Shown here: positions 7,901 to 14,139 of the stretch, piece after piece
How positions within the stretch are numbered: position 1 is the first letter of the stretch
Layout: each line of letters begins with the position of its first letter
Assembly (NCBI GenBank): GCA_016839655.1
Contig: JAEOTW010000178.1
Location: forward strand, 1-20,780
Direction: 5' to 3'
Source of the DNA: Promethearchaeota archaeon
GTDB lineage: Archaea > Asgardarchaeota > Lokiarchaeia > Sigynarchaeales > SOKP01
Length of the DNA stretch: 20,780 nt
Translations under genes and position numbers: made by a program
The notes under the pieces: generated by a model
Told to the model about the DNA's origin: nothing
The model's input: only the letters and a program-made list of their open reading frames with translations
Database searches by the model: none

Positions 7901-8903
7901 CCATTAATTCTTCTCTTGAAACACCTTGTAATTCGCAGAGTGCATCATTAAAAAATGTAAAATTTCCATGTAAGTCAACTTCAAAATAGCTTTCTTTTAT
8001 ATTTTCGAGAATACCACGGTATTTTTCTTCAGATTCTTTTAATTTTTGTTCCGCAATCTTACGTATTGTAATGTCTTCATAGGTAACTAATATACCCACT
8101 ACTTTACCTTTTGAATCATGCAACGGAATTCTGCTAATCTCAAACCACGCATCTTTACCGGTAATAGTAGTTAAAGATTCAATTACATTATATTCTGCTT
8201 TATCATTTTTCATAACTACTTTTTCTTTTTCTCTAATAAAGCTAACATTGGTTTTAAGCCAGTTAAGATCTTCATCTTTTCGTCCAATTATGCTTGTAGG
8301 CTCTAAAATGTTATTCAACAGCGCAAAATTCTTATTGCATCCCATGTAAGTTAAATTTGTATCTTTCCAATAAATGAGCTGAGGAATATTGTCTAATACC
8401 AATTCTAACATTTCTCTAGTCTTTTGGACCGCACTTTTTCCTTCTCGAGTTTGAAGAAGTTTCCAAAATTGTATCTCTGGGACATAATCTGCTAACTCAC
8501 CAAAACGAGCCTGACTGTCTTTAATCTCAAATTCAAGTTTTTTAAATTTAGTAATATCTCTACAAATGAGAAGAATTTTTTTTTGGTTATCTGAACCTTC
8601 AATGAAGCTTTTTCCCTTAATTTCAAACCATTTAAATTGATCACCATTATATTTAATTTGAGCTTCTTCTGTTCCATATCCTAATTTTAATATATTTTTG
8701 AACAATCTATTTGTTCGTTTTAGATCCTCTGGATGTATAATCTCGTTAATTTTATGGTTAATTGGAAATAATTCAGAATTTGAATATTCACATAGGAACT
8801 TCTCATTAAGTATGCAAATAGGATCATCTAAATTTTTAGAAAAAACATGACCGAGCTTATCGTAACTTTCATATATAGTTGTCATTTTTGAAAATTCCAC
8901 CAT
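4938..8903 (-). CDS. Soluble multi-PAS sensor histidine kinase
   Basis: This 1321-aa sensor kinase has eight PAS-like modules, most ending in a DIT/NIT-type motif, at about residues 10-118, 165-280, 295-408, 420-533, 543-663, 673-790, 830-940 and 955-1065. Most are joined by linkers of the type EQKLKESEEKYR; a coiled-coil linker (about 791-825) precedes module 7. The kinase core has an H-box (AAHELKTPL) with phospho-acceptor His1102, an N-box with Asn1220, G1 DNGIG (1248-1252) and G2 GTGLGL (1283-1288). There is no membrane segment, GAF domain or receiver domain, so it should sense a cytoplasmic signal. Modules 5 and 6 look like a recent duplication. No response regulator lies in the window. 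ATG 8903 is used here; Met7 (8885) is an alternative, with GGTGGA about 10 bases upstream of it. Confidence 0.95.
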   Translation of the reverse strand: MVEFSKMTTIYESYDKLGHVFSKNLDDPICILNEKFLCEYSNSELFPINHKINEIIHPEDLKRTNRLFKNILKLGYGTEEAQIKYNGDQFKWFEIKGKSFIEGSDNQKKILLICRDITKFKKLEFEIKDSQARFGELADYVPEIQFWKLLQTREGKSAVQKTREMLELVLDNIPQLIYWKDTNLTYMGCNKNFALLNNILEPTSIIGRKDEDLNWLKTNVSFIREKEKVVMKNDKAEYNVIESLTTITGKDAWFEISRIPLHDSKGKVVGILVTYEDITIRKIAEQKLKESEEKYRGILENIKESYFEVDLHGNFTFFNDALCELQGVSREELMGTNYTNFVDENNKKKIFEVYSDVFETGNPKSNFQYQFRKKNGEEITCESSVYLRYDSDGHRIGFRGLARNITEKFFLEQKIKDSEEKYRTIFNSSPDYIFITDIKGNILDMNPALLERIGMTLEEVRNKNFSEFYAGDKISNLRSVGDLIASGNEIKGVEIKAKTIKGDIFEYEVNSVPLKEAGNVTRILNLARDITRRKQTEQKLKESEKRYRHLFENSPYAIWLMDEEGTIVDCNSTMTSLLSVLEIKDLIGKKFSEVLSVLKRSDYLVNILKERFKRFLEGEKLGPLEFQITRVDKTKVWLSITSSLVKIGDRTLTQAIIRNITEKKNAEQKLKDSEIKYRHLFESTPYSIILIDRKGKIIDCNPATEKLFNREIESLINRSFLDVGIKPEKALPLFKQRYQSILDGVVPEPLEIQISRSKNGSLMWISVDDSLVEVGGENVFQVIIQDITEKKKAEQELKKSQEEMKVLNRELEQKVLERTKDLIESEQQYRTTINSLNDPLHVVDKDLRIILSNSAFDRWLKKLDIDKDIVGKTVFGAFPFLPLEVREEYQEVFNSGKMVFTEGSLVLNNREVFTETRKIPIFSENEVYQVITIIRDITESKKMENQLIESEENFRNMITNLDEGYYKVAWEGNILYHNPAFSKIAGYEPYENLIGTEVPFFWPNAEDHEEYQEELIKNRFVRNYTVPIRKKNGEEIVVQVNAHLIKDEHNNPLAVEGTFSDITEKFRLEQELLESEKKLRHQNIELKKLDKVKNDFITMAAHELKTPLISISGYTDYILMKHRNQLNPEITIDLITVQRNVNRLEVLMDQLLDVLKIDENELKLQLEQINVSKIINDCLDELSYLINEKFLEIILNIEQDIVINADPNRIFTVFTNLISNAIKFTPDYGWIEINIKKETDQYVFEIKDNGIGLVGDEFTRLFKKFERIKPPIVNDHINIKDSGTGLGLYITKGIIIAHGGKIWASSEGENKGSTFSFTLPI

Positions 8904-8956
8904 TTAAAATTTTTGGATTGAAATTATATTATAATAATAAAAAGAACTTTTGTTTT

Positions 8957-8967
8957 CTTATATAAAA
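8957..8967 (-). promoter_or_regulatory. Candidate TATA box of the histidine kinase gene
   Basis: On the minus strand the sequence TTTTATATAAG lies about 54 bases before the first ATG of the kinase. A start of transcription about 25 bases downstream would leave a leader of roughly 30 to 50 bases, depending on the start codon. The assignment rests on sequence resemblance only, in an AT-rich background. The rest of the 8904-9126 gap shows no gene. Confidence 0.35.
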
Positions 8968-9126
8968 ATTGTACGATTAAAAATATAATATTTATCTATT
9001 TGGAATTTGCTCAAGTTAATATCTCTTACAATTCTATAAACATTAAATTTTGAGATCTTAAATGAAGACTTATTATGTCTTTATTATCTTGGAACTAACA
9101 GAAAAGAGGATTACCAAAATATTTGA

Positions 9127-9612
9127 TTATTTTTTATAATTTTTAAAAATCTCCTGGATAGATTTGTTTCTTTCTCTTTTAATTATTTCTTTCCATTTTG
9201 GTTCTATCACTTCAAAAGCCATTAAAGTTAATTCTTTAATATCATCATCAGAAGAGTCTAATAAAGGTCCTAAATATGATAACGCTCTTTTATCTCTAAT
9301 TTTAGTTAAACCTTCTATGATATATATTATTCTAAATTTATCAATTTCATCTTTTTCTTGTTCTTCTTCTAATTTTTCTATTATCCTCAAAGTTGCTCTC
9401 CCGTCGCCAATTCTTCCCAAAGCTTCAATAATTTTATTAACTACTATGTGATCTTTTTCTGTTCTAAGAGCTCGACACAATAAATTAGTAGCTCTACCAT
9501 CTTTTTTTAATCCAAGGAGTCTAGCAGCTTCAGCTCGTTTTTGCCAATCATTCTCGTGGAATAATTGTTTGATTAGGAAGTTAAATTCTGCGTTTTTTTC
9601 ATGCCAATTCAT
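9127..9612 (-). CDS. HEAT-repeat protein
   Basis: The 161-aa protein is built of paired helices in the HEAT/PBS-lyase style. The clearest units are at about 23-51 (KRAEAARLLGLKKDGRATN), 55-85 (IIEALGRIGDGRATLRII) and 93-120 (IIEGLTKIRDKRALSYL), with a fourth, weaker unit at 124-140. The recurring mark is G/D-x-R-A-(T/L) at the helix turn. Such proteins are scaffolds for protein contacts; no catalytic residues or signal peptide are seen, so a specific role cannot be named. The C-terminal 20 residues are Lys-rich. It follows purD on the same strand with a 100-base gap that holds its own TATA-like element, so it is probably transcribed separately. Confidence 0.85.
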   Translation of the reverse strand: MNWHEKNAEFNFLIKQLFHENDWQKRAEAARLLGLKKDGRATNLLCRALRTEKDHIVVNKIIEALGRIGDGRATLRIIEKLEEEQEKDEIDKFRIIYIIEGLTKIRDKRALSYLGPLLDSSDDDIKELTLMAFEVIEPKWKEIIKRERNKSIQEIFKNYKK

Positions 9613-9660
9613 AATTCAATTAAGTTTTATCTAGAAATTATTAGAATTTAATGATTATAT

Positions 9661-9669
9661 AATATAAAA
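9661..9669 (-). promoter_or_regulatory. Candidate TATA box of the HEAT-repeat gene
   Basis: TTTTATATT on the minus strand is about 49 bases upstream of the ATG at 9612. This would give a leader of about 24 bases. Support is sequence resemblance and spacing only. Confidence 0.3.
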
Positions 9670-9712
9670 TCAGTTTAATTAAAAAAAATTCATTTAAAAA
9701 TATCCTTTTGAC

Positions 9713-11032
9713 TTATTTACTTAGAATTGATTTCATGTTATCGATTCTTTTCTGTAATAACTTTAATGTACCGACATCCTTTCTGTGGAATAAACATCCC
9801 TCAATACAGTTAACTCCTGCTTCCGCTATTTTTTCAGCATCTTCTAAAGAATCAGCAACCCCTAATACACCCATTGCTCTTGAAGTGGTAGTAAATATCT
9901 TTCCAGCTTCTCGATAAACTGAAGCATAATAATATTTTGCTCCAGATTTATCAATCTCTTCTCTATTTATTTTGACTTCTTCATCTTTTTTAGGATTAAC
10001 AGGATATCCTTCTGGAGCTAAATATTTACATACAGTAGCTTTTTCTTCAAATTTAAAGGCTTTAGATAAATTTCCATTTATGATCATCCAACAAATATCC
10101 ACTAGATTTCCTTGAAGAAGTGGTAAAACATTCATTGCCTCAGGATCACCAAATCGAGAGTTATATTCAATTAATTTTAATCCATTTGCGGTTTTCATAA
10201 ATTGACCATAGAGAAAACCTTTATATTCTACTCCTGTTTCTGTTTTCACTGCTGCTATTGTTTTTTTCATGTCTTCAAGTGCAATTTCAACATCATTTTG
10301 GGTAATGAAAGGCATTAGATGATCTTCCATAGAATATGATCCCATTCCTCCAGTATTTGGACCTTTATCATCTTCATATGCTCTTTTATGATCTTGTACT
10401 AAAGGTGACCCTATAACAGTTTTTCCATCAACAAAAGTTTGTAAAGTGAATTCTTCACCTACACATTTCTCTTCTATAAGGAATCGATTCCTATTGCTTA
10501 TCAATTCTTTACAATAATCTATGATATCATTTTTTGAGAATAAATGATCTCCATAAACTTTAACACCTTTACCTCCTGTCAATCCTTCGGGTTTTATGAC
10601 AATGTTTTCTTCACCCATATCTTTAATGTAACTCTCAATTCCATCTAAAGAATCAAAAACTTTACTATTGACATTTGATCTGATATTATACTTTTCTAAT
10701 AAGTTTCTTGCAAAAACTTTTGAACCCTCCAATTGTGCGGCCTCAATTTTAGGCCCAACACAGGGGATTCCCCCTTTTTCAAGAGCATCAACAATTCCAA
10801 CAACTAGTGGTGCTTCAGGGCCAATCACCGCGAAATCAATATTTTTTTCTTGAGCAAAATTAATTATTCCCTTGAAATCGGTTTCTGAGTGAATTTTAAT
10901 ATCTCTACTCAAATCTTCTAAACCAGCATTTTTGAAGCTCATAAATGCAAATAGTGTTGCCCCTCCATTAACAAGAGTTTCACCAATAACATGTTCTCTT
11001 GCGCCATGCCCAATTATTAACACATTTACCAT
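9713..11032 (-). CDS. purD: Phosphoribosylamine-glycine ligase (GAR synthetase)
   Basis: It catalyses the second step of de novo purine synthesis: phosphoribosylamine plus glycine and ATP gives GAR, ADP and phosphate. The fold is visible in order: an N-terminal nucleotide-like domain with GHGAREH (8-14) and GPEAPLVVGIVDAL (71-84), then an ATP-grasp domain with GSKVFARNLL (103-112), KPEGLTGGKGVKV (147-159), and DHKRAYEDDKGPNTGGMG (214-231). The metal/ATP site SRFGDPEAMNVLPLL follows, and the C-terminal domain comes last. The length of 439 aa is normal for PurD. The start at ATG 11032 is supported by GAGGGAT at 11037-11043, 4 bases upstream. No other purine gene is in the window. Confidence 0.97.
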   Translation of the reverse strand: MVNVLIIGHGAREHVIGETLVNGGATLFAFMSFKNAGLEDLSRDIKIHSETDFKGIINFAQEKNIDFAVIGPEAPLVVGIVDALEKGGIPCVGPKIEAAQLEGSKVFARNLLEKYNIRSNVNSKVFDSLDGIESYIKDMGEENIVIKPEGLTGGKGVKVYGDHLFSKNDIIDYCKELISNRNRFLIEEKCVGEEFTLQTFVDGKTVIGSPLVQDHKRAYEDDKGPNTGGMGSYSMEDHLMPFITQNDVEIALEDMKKTIAAVKTETGVEYKGFLYGQFMKTANGLKLIEYNSRFGDPEAMNVLPLLQGNLVDICWMIINGNLSKAFKFEEKATVCKYLAPEGYPVNPKKDEEVKINREEIDKSGAKYYYASVYREAGKIFTTTSRAMGVLGVADSLEDAEKIAEAGVNCIEGCLFHRKDVGTLKLLQKRIDNMKSILSK

Positions 11033-11036
11033 GGAA

Positions 11037-11043
11037 ATCCCTC
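11037..11043 (-). promoter_or_regulatory. Ribosome binding site of purD
   Basis: GAGGGAT on the minus strand, 4 bases before the ATG at 11032, is a good match to the archaeal SD consensus and supports that start. Confidence 0.5.
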
Positions 11044-11083
11044 AATAATTATAGTATAGAATAGAATTAAATGTTATTTACTT

Positions 11084-11110
11084 TTAAAATTGTATGAAAC
11101 TCAATTTTAA
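11084..11110. repeat. Perfect 9-bp inverted repeat upstream of purD
   Basis: TTAAAATTG (11084-11092) and CAATTTTAA (11102-11110) are exact reverse complements around a 9-base loop. The element lies between the end of the methyltransferase operon (stop at 11149) and the purD start (11032). It could be an operator, a promoter element (it contains TTTTAAAA at 11082-11089), or a hairpin ending the upstream transcript. It is not followed by a T-run on the minus strand, so a classical terminator is less likely. Confidence 0.4.
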
Positions 11111-11136
11111 CATACTTATTAACCTATAATTAAAAT

Positions 11137-11143
11137 AAAAAAA
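11137..11143 (-). terminator. T-rich tract after the methyl-transfer operon
   Basis: On the minus strand a run of seven T lies 5 bases beyond the stop codon of the methyltransferase gene, inside a wider T/A-rich stretch. This suits archaeal T-tract termination. The run is short, so support is modest. Confidence 0.3.
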
Positions 11144-11148
11144 GTGAG

Positions 11149-12279
11149 TTATTTTCTATACAATCCATAGGATTTACATGTATCACACATGGCTTTAACA
11201 TTTTCTAATTTTGCATCATCTGGAATTTCAGAACCGACCATAAGACCACCACCATCTGCACATTCATCAATAATTTTCTTTACTTGTTTTTCAATCATAT
11301 TTGGTGTTCCAATGGTAAACAATGATGGTTTAAGATTTCCTTCAATACAAATATGTCCTCCGAGTATTTCTTTAGCTTTAAATATGTCAGTTCTTTCATC
11401 TATATGAAGATAAAGTTTTCCTTTTGGTAGCTCTAGAAAATAATGTAGACGATCAGTCCAATTGGTATCCATGTGCATTTGAACAATATATCCTTTTTTT
11501 ACATAGGTGCTAACAGTTTTTTTAAAATAGGGCCAAAATAATTCCTCAAAATGTTTTATTGAGACAAAATCAGAACTTGCTCTAGCTCCTCCGACTAATA
11601 ACGTTTTTCCTTGACTTTGGCTAATCCCATATTCACCCATTCGTATAAAATCATCTGTATATTTATCGCAAATTTCAATAATTTTATCTTTATGTCGATA
11701 AATATCTTTCATGAAATTTGTTGATCCTCGAAAAGTTGATAATAAATCAAATATCGTACCGCCTGCTCCATCATTAAAAGTTGGAACTTTAAAATGCTCC
11801 CACCATTTAATTGTATATTCCACAACTTTAGGAGCTATTTTCCCTAGTTTCATCATATCACTCATTTTGTAAGTATTGAAGTTTGCAAGCCAGAAAAACC
11901 CCTCTTTAAGAATCCTATCATAATCCTCAGCTCTTAGAAATGGATTCGATAAAGCTCTTTCAGATAATTGAGGGAATACATTCGGATCTAACTGACGACC
12001 AGGCATTTGCCAATCTAAATAATACACAGAAAACATATCGGGAAAAGGATTAACATATTGCATGTACATTCCTCCGCCTGCCATAGCAATATCAAAACCT
12101 CCCATTTTGTAATAAATCCATTCCATTGCTTCTTGAGCTTTTTCAGGATTATTAAGCATGTCTTGGGCTGTTATATGATCGAGATACTTAGTTTGCATAA
12201 AATCGATTAACGGCCAAACCGGAACTCTATCAGGCTCTTTTAAGTCCATGGTAGTAAGCATTCTTTCGACACTTGTCAT
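11149..12279 (-). CDS. UroD/MtaA-family methyltransferase
   Basis: The protein belongs to the uroporphyrinogen-decarboxylase-like methyltransferases, which pass methyl groups to or from a corrinoid protein, here encoded just upstream. Family marks are the N-terminal SVERML...EPDRVPVW, the VQMHMDTNW strand, the CIEGNLKP strand, and the C-terminal GSEIPDD...ENVKAM. Relative to MtaA/MtbA, the zinc ligands H-x-C and a late Cys appear as His269-x-Asp271 and Ser350 (numbered from this start), so zinc chemistry may differ. The substrate is unknown. A true heme-pathway UroD is unlikely given the corrinoid neighbour. Start choice: ATG 12279 has AGGAGG 5 bases upstream and gives the usual family N-terminus. 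ATG 12303 (SD GAGGTGA) and GTG 12315, which overlaps the corrinoid gene, are alternatives. Confidence 0.9.
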   Translation of the reverse strand: MTSVERMLTTMDLKEPDRVPVWPLIDFMQTKYLDHITAQDMLNNPEKAQEAMEWIYYKMGGFDIAMAGGGMYMQYVNPFPDMFSVYYLDWQMPGRQLDPNVFPQLSERALSNPFLRAEDYDRILKEGFFWLANFNTYKMSDMMKLGKIAPKVVEYTIKWWEHFKVPTFNDGAGGTIFDLLSTFRGSTNFMKDIYRHKDKIIEICDKYTDDFIRMGEYGISQSQGKTLLVGGARASSDFVSIKHFEELFWPYFKKTVSTYVKKGYIVQMHMDTNWTDRLHYFLELPKGKLYLHIDERTDIFKAKEILGGHICIEGNLKPSLFTIGTPNMIEKQVKKIIDECADGGGLMVGSEIPDDAKLENVKAMCDTCKSYGLYRK

Positions 12280-12284
12280 CGCTT

Positions 12285-12290
12285 CCTCCT
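12285..12290 (-). promoter_or_regulatory. Ribosome binding site deciding the methyltransferase start
   Basis: AGGAGG on the minus strand sits 5 bases before the ATG at 12279. A second SD-like GAGGTGA overlaps the end of the corrinoid gene 8 bases before ATG 12303. Both lie in potential coding sequence, so the start is not certain. Confidence 0.5.
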
Positions 12291-12304
12291 TTATTGGTTC
12301 CATT

Positions 12305-12952
12305 TTAGGCTTCACCTCTTATCCATTTATTAACAATCTTCACACCTTCAAATGCATTATCAGTAAAAGCGTCTGCCCCTGCTTCTTTCATCCAAAGTTC
12401 ATCAACTGGAAGTCCCCCAATTATTATTTTCAAGTTCTGCCTAAGACCTGCATCTTCTAGTGCTTTAGTTGTTGCACTCATGGCCTCTAATGCGACGGTC
12501 AATAACCCTGAATAAGCAATAACTTTGGCACCAGTTTCTTTTACTTTTTCAACAAATTTATCTGGGGGAATATTAACTCCCAAATCAATAACATTATATC
12601 CAGCTGATTTTAAAAGAGTAATAAATATGTTTTTTCCAATGTCATGAACATCTCCCTCGACTGTACCAACTACTACTGTTTCTAAATTGCCGCTATTTTC
12701 CTCCGTGACTTTTTTCATGTGTGGTCCCAGAATCTCAGCAGATTGAGAAAATATTTCTCCTGCCATTACTAATTCTGTTAAAAAATAATCTTTGCTATTA
12801 AATTTATCTCCAACTATTTCCACTCCTTTCCTAAGAATTTCAATGATATCATTTGGATTTACGCCTTCTTCAATTAGTTTATGAACTAATTTGTATGCAT
12901 TTTCTTCATCTAATTCTATTATTGCTTCCAAAAGTTCATCTTTTGTTGTCAT
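12305..12952 (-). CDS. Methyltransferase corrinoid protein (MtaC/MtbC-like)
   Basis: This 215-aa protein carries a B12 cofactor and shuttles methyl groups between methyltransferases. Residues 1-85 form the helical cap (B12-binding 2 domain). From about 90, a Rossmann-like domain holds DVHDIGKNI with His103 as the expected lower axial cobalt ligand (D101-x-H103-x2-G106). SGLLTVALEAM (about 148) and GGLPV (about 179) complete the usual D-x-H-x2-G...S-x-L...GG set. Length and layout are those of MtaC, MtbC and MttC. GGAGGGAAG at 12960-12968 is a strong SD, with 10 bases between GGAGGG and the ATG. The gene begins 4 bases after the stop of a 49-aa gene and ends next to the methyltransferase start, so the three are one operon. 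Confidence 0.96.
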   Translation of the reverse strand: MTTKDELLEAIIELDEENAYKLVHKLIEEGVNPNDIIEILRKGVEIVGDKFNSKDYFLTELVMAGEIFSQSAEILGPHMKKVTEENSGNLETVVVGTVEGDVHDIGKNIFITLLKSAGYNVIDLGVNIPPDKFVEKVKETGAKVIAYSGLLTVALEAMSATTKALEDAGLRQNLKIIIGGLPVDELWMKEAGADAFTDNAFEGVKIVNKWIRGEA

Positions 12953-12956
12953 GATC

Positions 12957-13106
12957 TTACTTCCCTCCTAACTTTTTTTTCATAAATCCAAAAATTAAGC
13001 GACGCATTGAAAATGGTTTGGCTTTATCACCCCAGAGGATATGTCCTATAGCCTTATTTATATCTTCTTCCTTAGAATAATCTGGTTTTTTCCTAAATTC
13101 TTCCAT
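12957..13106 (-). CDS. 49-aa protein leading the methyl-transfer operon
   Basis: This small gene does not match a family I recognise. It encodes 49 residues: an acidic/basic N-terminus (MEEFRKKPDYSKEEDINK), a central GHILWGDKAKPFSMRR, and a basic C-terminus with FMKKKLGGK. There is no Cys, no clear membrane segment and no signal peptide. It looks real for three reasons. It fills the space before the corrinoid gene almost completely, leaving 4 bases between its stop and the corrinoid ATG. Its last codons carry the corrinoid gene's SD, so translation is probably coupled. Its ATG has AGGT about 9 bases upstream and a plausible promoter at 13153-13160. A role as accessory subunit or regulator of the methyltransferase system is an inference from position. 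Confidence 0.7.
   Translation of the reverse strand: MEEFRKKPDYSKEEDINKAIGHILWGDKAKPFSMRRLIFGFMKKKLGGK
12960..12968 (-). promoter_or_regulatory. Strong ribosome binding site of the corrinoid gene
   Basis: GGAGGGAAG on the minus strand lies within the last codons and stop of the 49-aa gene, with 10 bases between GGAGGG and the corrinoid ATG at 12952. It is among the strongest SD sequences seen in this window and suggests high or coupled translation. Confidence 0.6.
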
Positions 13107-13152
13107 TGTATTTTTACCTATATTTATATTATTTCATTATGGAAACTATTAT

Positions 13153-13160
13153 GTATAAAA
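13153..13160 (-). promoter_or_regulatory. Candidate TATA box of the methyl-transfer operon
   Basis: TTTTATAC on the minus strand, preceded by a purine-rich AAGGAAATC that could serve as BRE, lies about 47 bases upstream of the 49-aa gene. A transcription start near 13130 would leave a leader of about 24 bases containing AGGT. A TATAAATA at 13121-13128 is too close to the ATG to serve it. Confidence 0.4.
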
Positions 13161-13169
13161 AGATTTCCT

Positions 13170-13187
13170 TAACATAATTGTATGTTA
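13170..13187. promoter_or_regulatory. Perfect dyad, candidate operator between divergent genes
   Basis: The 18-base sequence TAACATAATTGTATGTTA has exact 7-bp arms around ATTG. It sits directly upstream of the candidate TATA/BRE of the methyl-transfer operon and between divergent transcripts. The left half recurs exactly as TAACATAATT at 13233-13242, close to the protease gene. This layout suits a dimeric regulator controlling one or both sides. Confidence 0.45.
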
Positions 13188-13314
13188 TTTTCTACTATTC
13201 AAATTAAAATACGAATTAATATTTCTAAAAAATAACATAATTCTTAACTTGAATTGATATATAGTGCCAGAATGTAAGTACAAAAAAGCAGAAAGAACTG
13301 TAAATGAATTAAGA

Positions 13315-14115
13315 ATGGATGAAATTAAAGAATTCGAAATCCGTAATATAGTGCTTTTTTTGTTAATTACTTTTGCTTGGACTTGGTTATTTTGGTTACC
13401 GTCAGTGTTATCTCCAACAGGACATTCTGATCCATTATTTTTTGTATTATTTATAATTGGTGGTTATGGTCCCTCTGTGAGTGCTTTCTTACTAACGTTC
13501 ATTAATGAAAGAAAGAATGGGGTAAAGGTTTTATGGAAAAGATTTTGGAATGTAAAAATAGAGATTAAATGGTTATTAATCACGCTTTTACTATTCCCAG
13601 CTCTATTTGTCGTTTCATCTGTTGTCATAATCTTACTTCAAGGAACTCCTCCGATTTTACTTTGGTTATCTCAACCTTGGGTGGTTATCAGTTATATTTT
13701 AACTGCATTTTTTGCAGGAGGATTTAGCGAGGAATTTGGTTGGAGGGGATACACCCTTGATCGTTTTCAAGCAAAAACGAGTGCTCTTCTATCAAGCTTA
13801 ATTATAGGATTGATTTGGGGTGTGTGGCATTTGCCCACCTGGTTTATTGCAGGGGATGCCCATGGTATAGGAGGAGTTCCTGATTTCTTTCTCTTTTTAT
13901 TAGAAGTTGCATTTGCATCAGTACTATATACATGGGTATACAATAATACAAATAGAAGTATCTTTATTGCAGTGATTTTTCACACCATATTCAACTTCAT
14001 GACCTTCATGATCATAATCCCATCTAATGGAGATCTGATCTATCTAATACTTTTTTACACAACTGTAATACTTGTGGTTTTGTTTTTTAAGGGCAAAAAA
14101 CTAGTAAGATCATAA
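13315..14115 (+). CDS. CPBP-family intramembrane metalloprotease
   Basis: A membrane protein with about seven to eight hydrophobic segments and the motifs of the CPBP (CAAX prenyl protease 2/Abi, Rce1-like) family: EEFGWRG (EE-x3-R), a WGVWHLPTW block with the second motif His, and HTIFN with the third motif His and Asn. All expected catalytic residues are present. Family members cleave within membranes and act in prenyl-protein maturation, bacteriocin immunity or unknown tasks; the substrate here is unknown. ATG 13315 is chosen because the first membrane segment then begins a few residues in, and TATA-like GATATATA at 13254-13261 would give a short leader. GTG 13264, adding 17 residues, is the alternative. 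Neither has a clear SD. The Fe-S protein gene follows after 24 bases. Confidence 0.88.
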   Translation: MDEIKEFEIRNIVLFLLITFAWTWLFWLPSVLSPTGHSDPLFFVLFIIGGYGPSVSAFLLTFINERKNGVKVLWKRFWNVKIEIKWLLITLLLFPALFVVSSVVIILLQGTPPILLWLSQPWVVISYILTAFFAGGFSEEFGWRGYTLDRFQAKTSALLSSLIIGLIWGVWHLPTWFIAGDAHGIGGVPDFFLFLLEVAFASVLYTWVYNNTNRSIFIAVIFHTIFNFMTFMIIIPSNGDLIYLILFYTTVILVVLFFKGKKLVRS

Positions 14116-14139
14116 AACATAAATTAGTTTTTGATAAAA

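Noticed and set aside
4938..8903. Repeated similar segments in the kinase as a DNA repeat array
   Set aside because: They are diverged coding copies of PAS modules and their linkers, explained by the protein architecture.
9061..9138. 25-codon + strand frame near the end of the HEAT gene
   Set aside because: Very short, overlaps the antisense 3' end of the HEAT gene and has no SD.
13121..13128. TATAAATA as promoter of the 49-aa gene
   Set aside because: It lies only 15-22 bases before the ATG, so transcription would begin inside the gene; the element at 13153-13160 fits better.
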